Assembly (NCBI GenBank): GCA_045636205.1
Contig: JAZTXE010000048.1
Span: 1-21,526, forward strand
Source of the DNA: JAZRUF01 sp045636205
Lineage (GTDB): Bacteria > Bacillota > Clostridia > Oscillospirales > JAAYXM01
DNA length: 21,526 bases
Direction: 5' to 3'
The translations under genes were made by a program, and so were the position numbers. The stretch's first letter is position 1; each line of letters starts with the position of its first letter. Shown piece after piece: positions 1-6,724 of this stretch. The notes below the pieces were generated by a model. The model was not told where the DNA came from. It saw only the letters and a list, made by a program, of their open reading frames with translations, and did no database searches.

Positions 1-108
1 TAAATCGTCGCAAAAAAATGTGCGTTTTTGTTAGTATAACATATTTTGCCTAATAGCACAAGCAGACATTGAACTTGCATGAATTCGTTAAAAATCAAGG
101 TATTTTGC

Positions 109-137
109 TTGCAAAGCCATATGCAAAAGAGTATAAT
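109..137 (+). promoter_or_regulatory. Sigma-A type promoter of the acyl-ACP thioesterase gene
   Basis: A -35 element TTGCAA (109-114) is followed after exactly 17 bases by a consensus -10 TATAAT (132-137), so transcription should begin near 144 and give a leader of about 37 bases. The -35 lies inside a 12-bp palindrome, TTTGCTTGCAAA (104-115), and TTTTGC (103-108) also pairs with GCAAAA (122-127). Such dyads could bind a regulator, but they do not match the FapR or FabT operator consensus as I know them. Positions 1-100 hold no gene that I can support, only a weak CGCA/TGCG stem followed by five T (9-29), possibly the terminator remnant of a gene outside the window. Confidence 0.75.
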
Positions 138-180
138 TATATCATAAATTTCCACGGTGAATTGGTGAGGTGAAAATTAA

Positions 181-924
181 TTGCAAATATATGAGAAAGA
201 TTATTTTGTCGGTCCGGGTGAAACCGATGTTTTCAACCTATGCCGTCCTTCCTCTCTGCTTATGTTTTTGCAGGATGCGGCAACCGCGCACGGTGAAATA
301 ATTGGTCTGACACGAAATGAACTTATTGAAAAGCATAATACTGTATGGGTTCTTGCACGGCTCAGGTATGAGCTTAATAAGCCGATATCAAACGGCGATA
401 CTGTGAATTTAAAAACATGGAACCGCGGTTTGAAAGGCGTTACGTGGTACCGTGATTTTTCCCTGTGCGTAAACGGTGAAAATGTAGGTAAAGCGACGCA
501 AGCATGGGTTCTTGCTGATGTACAAACGCATCGTATAAAACGCCTGAGTGGTATTGAGGTTTTGTCGCCACAATCTGCGGTCACTTTTCCTGAGTATGAA
601 ATTAATATAGGTAAATTAACACGTCCCGATAAGCTTTCGCGTGCTTTTGAAAAAGTTATACGTTACAGTGACCTTGATATGAACGCGCATCTCAACAACA
701 CCAAATATGCAGATTTATGCTGCGATGCAGTGCGTTATGAAGATGTTTCCGGGAAATTTTTGTCCGGCTTGCAGATAAATTATTTACAGGAATGCCGTGT
801 TGGCGATTGTGTTGTTATCAACAGCACAATCACCTCGCCTCTTAGTTCATTTATTTGTGGAACCGGAGATAATGATGAGAAAAATATATTCTTTGAAGCT
901 GAGCTTTCTTTTTCCGAGTTTTAA
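181..924 (+). CDS. Acyl-ACP thioesterase (FatA/FatB-like, double hotdog)
   Basis: This cytosolic enzyme probably hydrolyses acyl-acyl carrier protein to free fatty acid and ACP. The 247-residue length fits a protein of two tandem hotdog folds. The first hotdog carries the helix region DAATAHGEIIGL (32-43) and WVLARLRYEL (56-65). The second carries RYSDLDMNAHLNNTKY (161-176), the D-x-N-x-H-x-N-N signature region that holds the catalytic Asn and His in this family. Translation starts at TTG, supported by a GGTGAGGTG Shine-Dalgarno about 8 bases upstream; there is no better ATG. It has its own promoter and lies 102 bp before guaB, which also has its own promoter, so the two are probably separate units. 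Family assignment is firm; acyl-chain preference cannot be read from sequence. Confidence 0.9.
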   Translation: MQIYEKDYFVGPGETDVFNLCRPSSLLMFLQDAATAHGEIIGLTRNELIEKHNTVWVLARLRYELNKPISNGDTVNLKTWNRGLKGVTWYRDFSLCVNGENVGKATQAWVLADVQTHRIKRLSGIEVLSPQSAVTFPEYEINIGKLTRPDKLSRAFEKVIRYSDLDMNAHLNNTKYADLCCDAVRYEDVSGKFLSGLQINYLQECRVGDCVVINSTITSPLSSFICGTGDNDEKNIFFEAELSFSEF

Positions 925-931
925 CACGTTT

Positions 932-953
932 TTTCGCCACAGTTACGGCGAAA
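932..953. other. Small hairpin between thioesterase gene and guaB promoter
   Basis: TTTCGCC (932-938) and GGCGAAA (947-953) form a 7-bp stem with an 8-base loop. It begins 7 bases after the thioesterase stop and ends 4 bases before the guaB -35. The T-run lies before the stem rather than after it, so it is not a canonical intrinsic terminator. It may be a weak 3' end structure for the upstream mRNA. Confidence 0.4.
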
Positions 954-957
954 TCGC

Positions 958-993
958 TTGACAAACGCTATCTGTTATTGTACAATAGCGTTT
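958..993 (+). promoter_or_regulatory. guaB promoter overlapped by a perfect 9-bp inverted repeat
   Basis: TTGACA (958-963) and TACAAT (981-986) are separated by exactly 17 bases, a near-consensus sigma-A promoter with predicted start near 993. Across it lies a perfect dyad: AAACGCTAT (963-971) and ATAGCGTTT (985-993), separated by 13 bases. One arm begins at the last base of the -35 and runs into the spacer; the other begins within the -10 and runs to the expected transcription start. This placement is typical of a repressor operator, because binding would exclude RNA polymerase. I do not recognise the motif as a known PurR box. The promoter itself is well supported; the operator role is inference. 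Confidence 0.8.
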
Positions 994-1026
994 AATATAA
1001 AAAATAAAGAAAGGGCGCGTGAGTAC

Positions 1027-2499
1027 ATGGCTAACATAGGTTTTGAAGGTAAAATTGTCGGCGAAGGTTTAACCTTTGACGATGTCCTACTTGTTCCTTC
1101 GAAAAGTGAAATTCTCCCCGCAGATATTAACGTTTCGACTAACTTAACTTCTAAGATTAAATTGAATATTCCGATAATGAGTGCGGCTATGGATACGGTT
1201 ACCGAGTCACGTATGGCGATTGCTGTTGCACGTGAAGGCGGTATCGGTGTAATTCATAAAAACATGTCCATCGAAGATCAGGCAAATGAGGTTGATATGG
1301 TTAAGCGCTCCGAAAATGGAGTTATTACTCATCCATTCTTCTTAAGCCCGACTCATACATTAGCCGATGCAGATGAGCTTATGGCTAAATATCGTATTTC
1401 CGGTGTGCCGATTTGCGAAAACGGTCGTTTAGTCGGAATCATCACAAACCGCGATATGAAATTTGAAACAGACTACACCCGCCCAATTTCCGAAGTTATG
1501 ACCAAGGAAAACCTTGTAACCGCTCCGGTTGGTACAACTCTTGAGGAAGCAAGCTCTATTCTTCGCAAGCATAAGATTGAAAAGCTTCCGCTTGTTGATG
1601 AGAGTATGGCACTTAAGGGTCTTATTACAATTAAGGATATTGAAAAGTCGGTTGTTTATCCGAACTCAGCGCGCGACGAAAGAGGTCGCCTGCTCGTGGC
1701 TGCAGCTATTGGTGCTACAGCTGATGTGCTCGACCGCGCGAGCGCCCTTATCAATGCGGGTGCAGATATTCTTGTTCTGGACAGTGCTCACGGTCATCAT
1801 ATTAATATCGCTAACGCAATAAAGAAGGTTAAAGACGCATTTCCCGATATTCAGCTTATTGCAGGAAACATTGCAACGGCTGATGCTGCACGCGATTTGA
1901 TAGCAGCCGGTGCTGATGCTCTCAAGGTCGGTATGGGACCGGGTGCTATATGCACTACTCGTGTTGTTGCAGGTATCGGTGTTCCGCAAATAACCGCTAT
2001 TATGGATGTTGCTGCTGTAGCTCACGCTCACGGTGTTTCGGTTATTGCAGACGGTGGCATCAAGTACTCAGGTGATATTTCAAAGGCTATCGCTGCAGGT
2101 GCTGATGTTGTTATGCTCGGTTCCCTTCTCGCAGGATGTGACGAATCTCCCGGGGAATTTGAGATACTTCAGGGTCGTCGCTTCAAAGTATACCGCGGCA
2201 TGGGTTCGCTTGGCGCAATGAATGTTGGTGGTAAGGACAGATACTTCCAGCAAAATAACCGCAAACTGGTTCCTGAGGGTGTTGAAGGTCGCGTGCCGTA
2301 TAAGGGAACTACTTCCGATACTATCTTCCAGCTTATTGGTGGTCTTCGCTCAGGTATGGGATATTGCGGTGCACCTGATATAACTACCCTTCAGAACAAC
2401 AGTCGGTTTATCCGAATAACCGGTGCAGGTCTTAAGGAGAGCCATCCGCATGATATTTACATTACCAAAGAGGCTCCGAACTATTCCATGAATCCGTAA
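1027..2499 (+). CDS. guaB: IMP dehydrogenase
   Basis: GuaB oxidises IMP to XMP with NAD+, the committed step of guanine nucleotide synthesis, as a cytosolic tetramer. The 490-residue protein begins MANIGFEGK and reaches the typical TFDDVLLVPS. It has a CBS pair at about residues 100-213 inserted in the TIM barrel, the active-site loop GPGAICTTR with catalytic Cys309, the RGMGSLGAM region, and the flap EGRVPYKG with the Arg-Tyr pair. The C-terminal ESHPHDIYIT segment is also typical. The reading frame is open upstream to a TTG at 958, but that TTG is the first three bases of the promoter -35, so the mRNA starts after it. I chose ATG 1027, preceded by AAAGAAAGGG about 12 bases upstream. A gene for a secreted stalk-domain protein follows after 43 bp with no terminator between. 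Confidence 0.97.
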   Translation: MANIGFEGKIVGEGLTFDDVLLVPSKSEILPADINVSTNLTSKIKLNIPIMSAAMDTVTESRMAIAVAREGGIGVIHKNMSIEDQANEVDMVKRSENGVITHPFFLSPTHTLADADELMAKYRISGVPICENGRLVGIITNRDMKFETDYTRPISEVMTKENLVTAPVGTTLEEASSILRKHKIEKLPLVDESMALKGLITIKDIEKSVVYPNSARDERGRLLVAAAIGATADVLDRASALINAGADILVLDSAHGHHINIANAIKKVKDAFPDIQLIAGNIATADAARDLIAAGADALKVGMGPGAICTTRVVAGIGVPQITAIMDVAAVAHAHGVSVIADGGIKYSGDISKAIAAGADVVMLGSLLAGCDESPGEFEILQGRRFKVYRGMGSLGAMNVGGKDRYFQQNNRKLVPEGVEGRVPYKGTTSDTIFQLIGGLRSGMGYCGAPDITTLQNNSRFIRITGAGLKESHPHDIYITKEAPNYSMNP

Positions 2500-2542
2500 A
2501 AGTTTTCTGTAAATTATAGTTTTATAAAGGAGAGTACATAAA

Positions 2543-3133
2543 ATGAAAAAACATGTTAAAATTTTATCTCTGTTTGTTGCAGTTGCAATGTTTGTATCAA
2601 TGTCATCAATGAGCTTTGCTGCAAACGAAGTTATTGCCAAGTATACATCATCAAAAATTATGGTTGACAATGTAGAGGTTTCTTTTGAAGCCTACAACAT
2701 TGGCGGTAGCAATTACTTTAAATTGCGTGACATTGCATACCAGTTTAGCCCGCAGGATGCTTTTTTCTCTCCGTATTACGGATTTGAGGTTATCTGGGAC
2801 GGAAAGTTAAACGCGATAAACATTATAAAATCTGGCGACTGGGATGACAGCATGTACACCCCCGTTGGCGGTGAGCTTGCAAAGGGCGACGGTAAGGACA
2901 AAAAAGCAGTTCCTTGTAACTCCTCCATTTATTTAAATGGTAAACCTATTTCTTTAACCGCATATAACATCAACGGCAATAACTATTTCAAGCTTAGAGA
3001 TTTGGCTAAAGAGCTTGATTTCGCTGTAGACTGGGATGAAGAAAACAAGACGGTTATTGTTTGTTCATATATGTCACAAGAGTTTTACGACGAAATTAAA
3101 GAGGAACAAAAACAATTTGAATCACTGTTTTAA
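2543..3133 (+). CDS. Secreted protein with two stalk-domain (copper amine oxidase N-terminal-like) repeats
   Basis: The 196-residue product starts with a Sec signal peptide (MKKHVK, hydrophobic 8-19, likely cut near SFA-A at 26-27). The mature part is two related modules: YNIGGSNYFKLRDIA at 51-65 and YNINGNNYFKLRDLA at 141-155, exactly 90 residues apart, each preceded by a short beta-strand segment. The second module continues into FAVDWDEENKTVIV, the usual end of this stalk domain. Despite the family name no oxidase catalytic domain is present. Such domains are common in exported clostridial and Paenibacillus proteins, usually fused to something else; here there is only a short acidic tail. 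AAAGGAG lies 10 bases before the ATG. It is probably co-transcribed with guaB. Domain assignment is good; its role is unknown, possibly cell-surface attachment. Confidence 0.85.
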   Translation: MKKHVKILSLFVAVAMFVSMSSMSFAANEVIAKYTSSKIMVDNVEVSFEAYNIGGSNYFKLRDIAYQFSPQDAFFSPYYGFEVIWDGKLNAINIIKSGDWDDSMYTPVGGELAKGDGKDKKAVPCNSSIYLNGKPISLTAYNINGNNYFKLRDLAKELDFAVDWDEENKTVIVCSYMSQEFYDEIKEEQKQFESLF

Positions 3134-3140
3134 AGTGAAT

Positions 3141-3180
3141 AAAAAAAACCGCAAAGAGTATTGCTCTTTGCGTTTTTTTT
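3141..3180. terminator. Bidirectional intrinsic terminator between convergent genes
   Basis: CGCAAAGAG (3150-3158) and CTCTTTGCG (3164-3172) form a perfect 9-bp stem with a 5-base loop. Eight T follow on the + strand (3173-3180) and eight A precede (3141-3148), giving a T-run on the - strand as well. It ends the guaB/stalk-protein transcript on + and the spoIIM-xerD-DUF624 transcript on -. Confidence 0.93.
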
Positions 3181-3196
3181 ATTTAGTTTCATATTT

Positions 3197-4090
3197 TTAA
3201 ATGTTATCTGATATATCAATTACCTGTTCATTATCCTCTTCTATGTCATCATTATCCTCTGGCAGCATATATTTTTTAATAACCGGATATGTTGAAAACA
3301 TTCCGATGAATCCGCAGAAGCTAAACAAGAAAGCGAGAATAAGAACTGCATCTATTATCCATGTTGAAGTGAAAGCGAACACCGCCGATGCTATTGCAAT
3401 GCTTGCTATCACGTTTCGCACAAAACCCAAAACTGCAAAGATTGCCGAGTTTTTCAGAATATCCTTTATAGATAATTCAAACGTGACTGCGATTGTATAT
3501 GTGTAAAAACGCATGAACACGTAAAAGACAGCTATGAGACAAGCCGCGGTTTTTAAAGCGAAATAGAGGTAGTACATTCCGCTTCCTTGCAATCCGGATA
3601 TATCTGCCGCTAAGTACAAAATGACACTTAAGAAAACCACGGTATCTATAAGACCTAATACTAAACCTTGTTTAAAGTTCGCCTTCGCTCGCGAAAACAA
3701 ATCTGAAAGCCACGCATGCCGCTCGGTTGAGTAGTTTCTCATCATATATGTAAAACCGGCGGTCAACGGACCGAAGAAAATCAAATCAATTACCAATAGT
3801 GCCAATGATAATGCAGGCGGTATATTACTTATTATATGCAGTACATTGCTTATTAAAAAGCTACCACGCACCACTTCATCGGATAGCTGAAACGCGCCGG
3901 TCAGCAGTACAATTACACCGCAAATTATCGGAAGAATACAAATTGCATATATAATATTTAAAATAAACAATTTGGTAAATCTGCGATAAAGAAGTTCAAA
4001 GAAGCGAAAAAAAGCGTTTTTCTTTCTCTCGTTACGTTCTACACCCTTTCCCGGTTTTAAAAAACTCGGTTTTCTGTCAAACAATCCCAC
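3197..4090 (-). CDS. YesL/DUF624-like six-TM membrane protein
   Basis: The 297-residue product has about six predicted transmembrane segments (roughly 40-66, 92-115, 141-162, 174-196, 218-241, 244-266). The signature of the YesL/DUF624 family is FGPLTAGFTYMMRNY followed by WLSDLF and KANFKQGL (106-142). A basic N-terminus (residues 7-40) and a strongly acidic C-terminal tail (277-290, many Asp and Glu) flank the membrane core. The start is GTG with GGAGG 8 bases upstream; that site is buried in a hairpin (see 4092-4112). It is the last gene of a leftward unit after spoIIM and xerD, 44 bp from xerD. DUF624 genes in Bacillus often lie in carbohydrate loci, but no such neighbours occur here, so its function is not known. 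Confidence 0.82.
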   Translation of the reverse strand: MGLFDRKPSFLKPGKGVERNERKKNAFFRFFELLYRRFTKLFILNIIYAICILPIICGVIVLLTGAFQLSDEVVRGSFLISNVLHIISNIPPALSLALLVIDLIFFGPLTAGFTYMMRNYSTERHAWLSDLFSRAKANFKQGLVLGLIDTVVFLSVILYLAADISGLQGSGMYYLYFALKTAACLIAVFYVFMRFYTYTIAVTFELSIKDILKNSAIFAVLGFVRNVIASIAIASAVFAFTSTWIIDAVLILAFLFSFCGFIGMFSTYPVIKKYMLPEDNDDIEEDNEQVIDISDNI

Positions 4091-4091
4091 T

Positions 4092-4112
4092 TTATTAACC
4101 TCCGGTTATTAA
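4092..4112 (-). promoter_or_regulatory. Hairpin holding the Shine-Dalgarno of the DUF624 gene
   Basis: TTATTAACC (4092-4100) and GGTTATTAA (4104-4112) pair at 8 of 9 positions around a 3-base loop. The GGAGG ribosome binding site of the downstream GTG start (4099-4103 on the + coordinates) occupies the loop and the top of one arm. If the hairpin forms, the site would be partly hidden, which suggests translational control or coupling. The stem is AT-rich, so its strength in the cell is uncertain. Confidence 0.45.
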
Positions 4113-4116
4113 TATT

Positions 4117-4153
4117 ATTTCATCCGCTTGTATGTTATGCACGCGGATGAAAT
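4117..4153 (-). other. 11-bp hairpin overlapping the xerD stop codon
   Basis: ATTTCATCCGC (4117-4127) and GCGGATGAAAT (4143-4153) form a perfect 11-bp stem with a 15-base loop. The 5' arm in the mRNA encodes the last residues of XerD and the loop contains its stop codon. What follows on the transcribed strand is A/T mixed, not a U-run, so it is not a canonical terminator. It may be an mRNA 3'-end stabiliser or partial attenuator before the DUF624 gene. Confidence 0.5.
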
Positions 4154-5025
4154 TTATTATATGTATTTCTTAAATTCATTTTTATAAGCTGAGCATAAAC
4201 CTGAGTTGAGGAAATATCTGCATGCCCGAGCATCTCCTGAATTGATTTTAAATCTGCGCCGTTCTGCAGCAAATGAGTGGCAAAAGAATGGCGAAGCGTG
4301 TGCGGCGTTATTTCCTTATGTATATGCGCTTGCTCTTGATAGTTCTTTATTATTTTCCAAAAGCCTTGGCGCGTCATTCTTTCACCGTTTAAATTCACAA
4401 AAAGAGCATCCTCGGCTGAACTGACGACGAGAAGTTTTCGCGCCTTATTCATATACTCGCTCAAAGCGTTTACAGCCGCTGTGTATAGTGGTATTACCCT
4501 TTCGTGCTGATCATCCGCCGTGCAATGAATGAAACCGAGTTCCAAATTGACGTTGCTGATATCAAGGGAAATGAGTTCACTAACCCTCATTCCGGTTGCA
4601 TACAAAACTTCAAGCATAGCTTTATCCCTATGCCCCTTAAGCGTACCGCAATCGGGTTGTTCCAAAAGAAGATTGACTTCGGCACCTGTTAGTACCTGAG
4701 GTAATTTCTTCTGTGTTTTGGCGGTTACAACGCCTTTGGTGGGGTTTGAGTTAATGATATCAACAGACATGAGAAAATTATAAAAACAACGCAACGAGGA
4801 TACACTCCGTGTTACGGTCGCATTCGACTTACCTGCAGAAACAAGTTCAGATACGTATTCTTCGATGTTTTTGCGTGTCACGGAAGAAATGTCCTTTTTC
4901 TTTCTACCGCGAAGATATTCCGAGAACTTTTTCACGTCGCGCAAATATGAAGCCAACGTATTGCCGGAGGCTTTTTTTTCGTTTTCAAGATAGCTATTAA
5001 ATTCTCCAAGCAAATCGCGCATCAT
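4135..5025 (-). CDS. xerD: XerD-type tyrosine recombinase with an altered catalytic lysine position
   Basis: XerC/XerD recombinases resolve chromosome dimers at dif. The 296-residue length equals typical XerD, with an N-terminal SAM-like DNA-binding domain (about 1-95) and a C-terminal catalytic domain. Visible catalytic residues are Arg147 (TGMRVSE), His242 and Arg245 (HTLRH), His268 (LGHAD) and Tyr277 (QVYAQL). The sixth, the beta-hairpin lysine of the usual GKGNKER stretch, is not present: here the segment reads TADDQHERVIPL with Asp171 where lysine is expected. The gene lies 18 bp after spoIIM, matching the Bacillus spoIIM-ripX (xerD) neighbourhood, which supports the XerD name. The start is one of two adjacent ATGs after AGAAGGG. 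It may work with another lysine, only with a partner recombinase, or be impaired. Confidence 0.88.
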   Translation of the reverse strand: MMRDLLGEFNSYLENEKKASGNTLASYLRDVKKFSEYLRGRKKKDISSVTRKNIEEYVSELVSAGKSNATVTRSVSSLRCFYNFLMSVDIINSNPTKGVVTAKTQKKLPQVLTGAEVNLLLEQPDCGTLKGHRDKAMLEVLYATGMRVSELISLDISNVNLELGFIHCTADDQHERVIPLYTAAVNALSEYMNKARKLLVVSSAEDALFVNLNGERMTRQGFWKIIKNYQEQAHIHKEITPHTLRHSFATHLLQNGADLKSIQEMLGHADISSTQVYAQLIKMNLRNTYNKFHPRA

Positions 5026-5043
5026 AATTACCCTTCTTACAAA

Positions 5044-5679
5044 TCAAAAAATCAATGCATATGACCATGCGGTGAATCCCGGAATCAACAAGGTCTCAAC
5101 CGCTGCACAAACCGTCATGCAGGCAATGCAAAGTAAAAAACAAGTTAAGTATCCGTCAGGCACAGGCGGAGTTAATCGCCGCTCCTTACCTTCACGGATA
5201 AAAGAGAAAAAACCTTGGGAGGCACACATAGCTTTAGTTGCTAAAATAAGAATACACGGTATTGATAAGAGGGCTTGAAATCCATAAAGCGAAAGAGCGA
5301 TTGAAACCCCTTTATATCCCAAGGCTTGTATAACCGAAGTTACACAAAAGGAAATGAAATACCCGCGTAAAATGAGCGTTGCAGGTATAAAAACAATTCC
5401 AAAGGCTGTGTATCCCAATAGAAAGATTATTACAGGATATTTATACAAGGATATGACCGCTTTTAAAAAAAGTTCTTTTCCGGTTATATCCGATGATGAA
5501 ACTAAAATTTCTTTTGATATGTACTCATTTAAAACGTTTGCACTATCACCTGCTGTATACGATGCAGTAATGCATCCTGCGCAAACACCGCAGAGAAACA
5601 TCGCGGAAAGGAGCAATGTTCTTATATCAAATACACTCGACTGTTCTTTTGCTTCGATTTTCTTCCTTTTTCTCTTCAT
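5044..5679 (-). CDS. spoIIM: Stage II sporulation protein M
   Basis: SpoIIM is a membrane protein that in Bacillus joins SpoIID and SpoIIP in the complex remodelling septal peptidoglycan during engulfment. From ATG 5679 the protein has 211 residues, with a basic N-terminus (MKRKRKK) and about five hydrophobic segments (near 20-40, 80-104, 106-120, 125-150, 177-200). The stretch with an Arg-Gly turn between segments (ATLILRGYFISF, 100-111) fits the family. The frame is open to a GTG at 5694, but the GAGG that would serve as ribosome binding site (5689-5692) overlaps that GTG and sits 9 bases before ATG 5679, so I use the ATG. The next gene, xerD, begins 18 bp later. Its presence implies an endospore former. 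Confidence 0.85.
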   Translation of the reverse strand: MKRKRKKIEAKEQSSVFDIRTLLLSAMFLCGVCAGCITASYTAGDSANVLNEYISKEILVSSSDITGKELFLKAVISLYKYPVIIFLLGYTAFGIVFIPATLILRGYFISFCVTSVIQALGYKGVSIALSLYGFQALLSIPCILILATKAMCASQGFFSFIREGKERRLTPPVPDGYLTCFLLCIACMTVCAAVETLLIPGFTAWSYALIF

Positions 5680-5726
5680 ACCGTCTGACCTCACTGCATT
5701 TTCAAAATAATCTAATAGTTTTAGCT

Positions 5727-5754
5727 ATTATAAAATATGAAAAGCAACGGACAA
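5727..5754 (-). promoter_or_regulatory. Possible promoter for spoIIM-xerD-DUF624
   Basis: On the - strand TTGTCC (5754-5749) is followed after 16 bases by TATAAT (5732-5727) in the 92-bp gap between proC and spoIIM. A TCATATT (5740-5734) resembles the -35 of sporulation sigma-E promoters, as expected for spoIIM in Bacillus, but a matching -10 is not convincing. A short TAATAG/CTATTA stem lies just downstream. There is no clear terminator after proC. Confidence 0.5.
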
Positions 5755-5771
5755 GTATGTTAAAAAACTTG

Positions 5772-6581
5772 TTATTTTCCACCCAATTCTTCGGCACGCT
5801 TTATGCACCGCTCGAAAGCAGTCTCAATGATTTTTTCGTAATCGTATTCATCAAACGCGGTTAAAGCAGCTACGGTTGTTCCGCCTGGGGAAGAAACCTG
5901 AGCAATAAGCTCATCAGGTGTTTTGCCGGATTCCTTAAGAATGTGAGCCGCGCCGTGCATGGTTGACACAGCAAGTTTTAATGACGTTTCGTAATCCACG
6001 CCGTTTTTTTCACCGGCTTGTGCCATGGCACGTATCATACGGAAGAAAAATGCCGGGCTTGAGCTTGAAACCGGAATAACGTTGTTTATTAAACTTTCGT
6101 CCAAAAACTCAACTTCACCGGCAGCTTTAAAGATTAATACTACCAAATCAAGGTGCGCCTTATTAATGTTTTCAGGGTTAGCAATAACCGTTGCACCTTT
6201 AAGCACCAACATGGGTGTGTTTGGTAAAACGCGAATTACGCATGTGTCAGTACCCAGTTTTTCTTTTATGTGAGAAACACTTACACCCGCGGCAATTGAT
6301 ACGATACACTTCCCATGAGTTCTTCCTTTGATATTATCGAGAACCAAATCCATTATTTGTGGTTTGACTGCAAGGAAAATAATATCGCAGATGACTGCAA
6401 GTTCGTCATTTGAAGAAACTGCAGTCAATCCGCGCTCTTTGTAAAAAGATATTTTTTCTTCGTTGGTATCAAAAAAATAAAGACTGTCGGAAGGTAATAT
6501 ACCCGCACCGAGAATTGCATCAATTATCGCGCCTGCCATATTGCCAGCTCCGATAAAACCAACTTTAGTATTGCAACGCAC
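5772..6581 (-). CDS. proC: Pyrroline-5-carboxylate reductase
   Basis: ProC reduces 1-pyrroline-5-carboxylate to proline with NAD(P)H in the cytosol, the last step of proline synthesis. The 269-residue length is typical. The N-terminal Rossmann motif is VGFIGAGNMAGA (7-18), and the C-terminal dimerisation domain holds the family signature PDELIAQVSSPGGTTVAAL with Pro232-Gly-Gly. VLPNTPM, a conserved P5CR stretch, is also present. Translation starts at GTG 6581, with an AAAAGGGG site about 11 bases upstream. Its promoter is at 6625-6653 and unusual repeats flank it. It is followed after 92 bp by spoIIM on the same strand. Confidence 0.96.
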   Translation of the reverse strand: MRCNTKVGFIGAGNMAGAIIDAILGAGILPSDSLYFFDTNEEKISFYKERGLTAVSSNDELAVICDIIFLAVKPQIMDLVLDNIKGRTHGKCIVSIAAGVSVSHIKEKLGTDTCVIRVLPNTPMLVLKGATVIANPENINKAHLDLVVLIFKAAGEVEFLDESLINNVIPVSSSSPAFFFRMIRAMAQAGEKNGVDYETSLKLAVSTMHGAAHILKESGKTPDELIAQVSSPGGTTVAALTAFDEYDYEKIIETAFERCIKRAEELGGK

Positions 6582-6598
6582 TTTCGCGTCAACCCCTT

Positions 6599-6724
6599 TT
6601 GTTTACATAAAACTCAGTAAATAAAATATACACCAAAACAATCTGAAAATCAAGTGAAAATAATGGGTCAGGCGCATTTTTGTAATCTTTGACAAAAATA
6701 TTATGTAAACAATATTATGTAAAC
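6599..6724. repeat. 14-bp perfect tandem repeat plus inverted copy around the proC promoter
   Basis: AATATTATGTAAAC occurs twice head to tail (6697-6710 and 6711-6724). Its core is present inverted at 6599-6610 (TTGTTTACATAA, a perfect 12-bp inverted match to 6701-6712). The proC promoter (6625-6653) lies between the inverted copy, which is in the 5' leader, and the tandem pair upstream of the -35. Two upstream sites and one downstream site of the same sequence are the pattern of a regulator that loops DNA. A small palindrome-ended element is an alternative. I do not recognise the motif. Confidence 0.75.
6625..6653 (-). promoter_or_regulatory. Sigma-A type promoter of proC
   Basis: On the - strand TTGATT (6653-6648) and TATATT (6630-6625) are 17 bases apart. 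Transcription should begin near 6618, leaving a leader of about 37 bases that contains one copy of the repeated GTTTACATAA motif. Confidence 0.7.

Noticed and set aside
201..584. 127-codon open frame on the - strand opposite the acyl-ACP thioesterase gene
   Set aside because: It lies wholly within a well-supported gene, has no recognisable domain, and no ribosome binding site was identified.
932..953. Stem after the thioesterase gene as an intrinsic terminator
   Set aside because: The T-run is before the stem on the + strand and no U-tract follows on either strand; kept only as a hairpin.
2543..3133. Copper amine oxidase enzyme
   Set aside because: Only the small N-terminal-like stalk modules are present; the catalytic domain with its quinone-forming tyrosine and copper histidines is absent.
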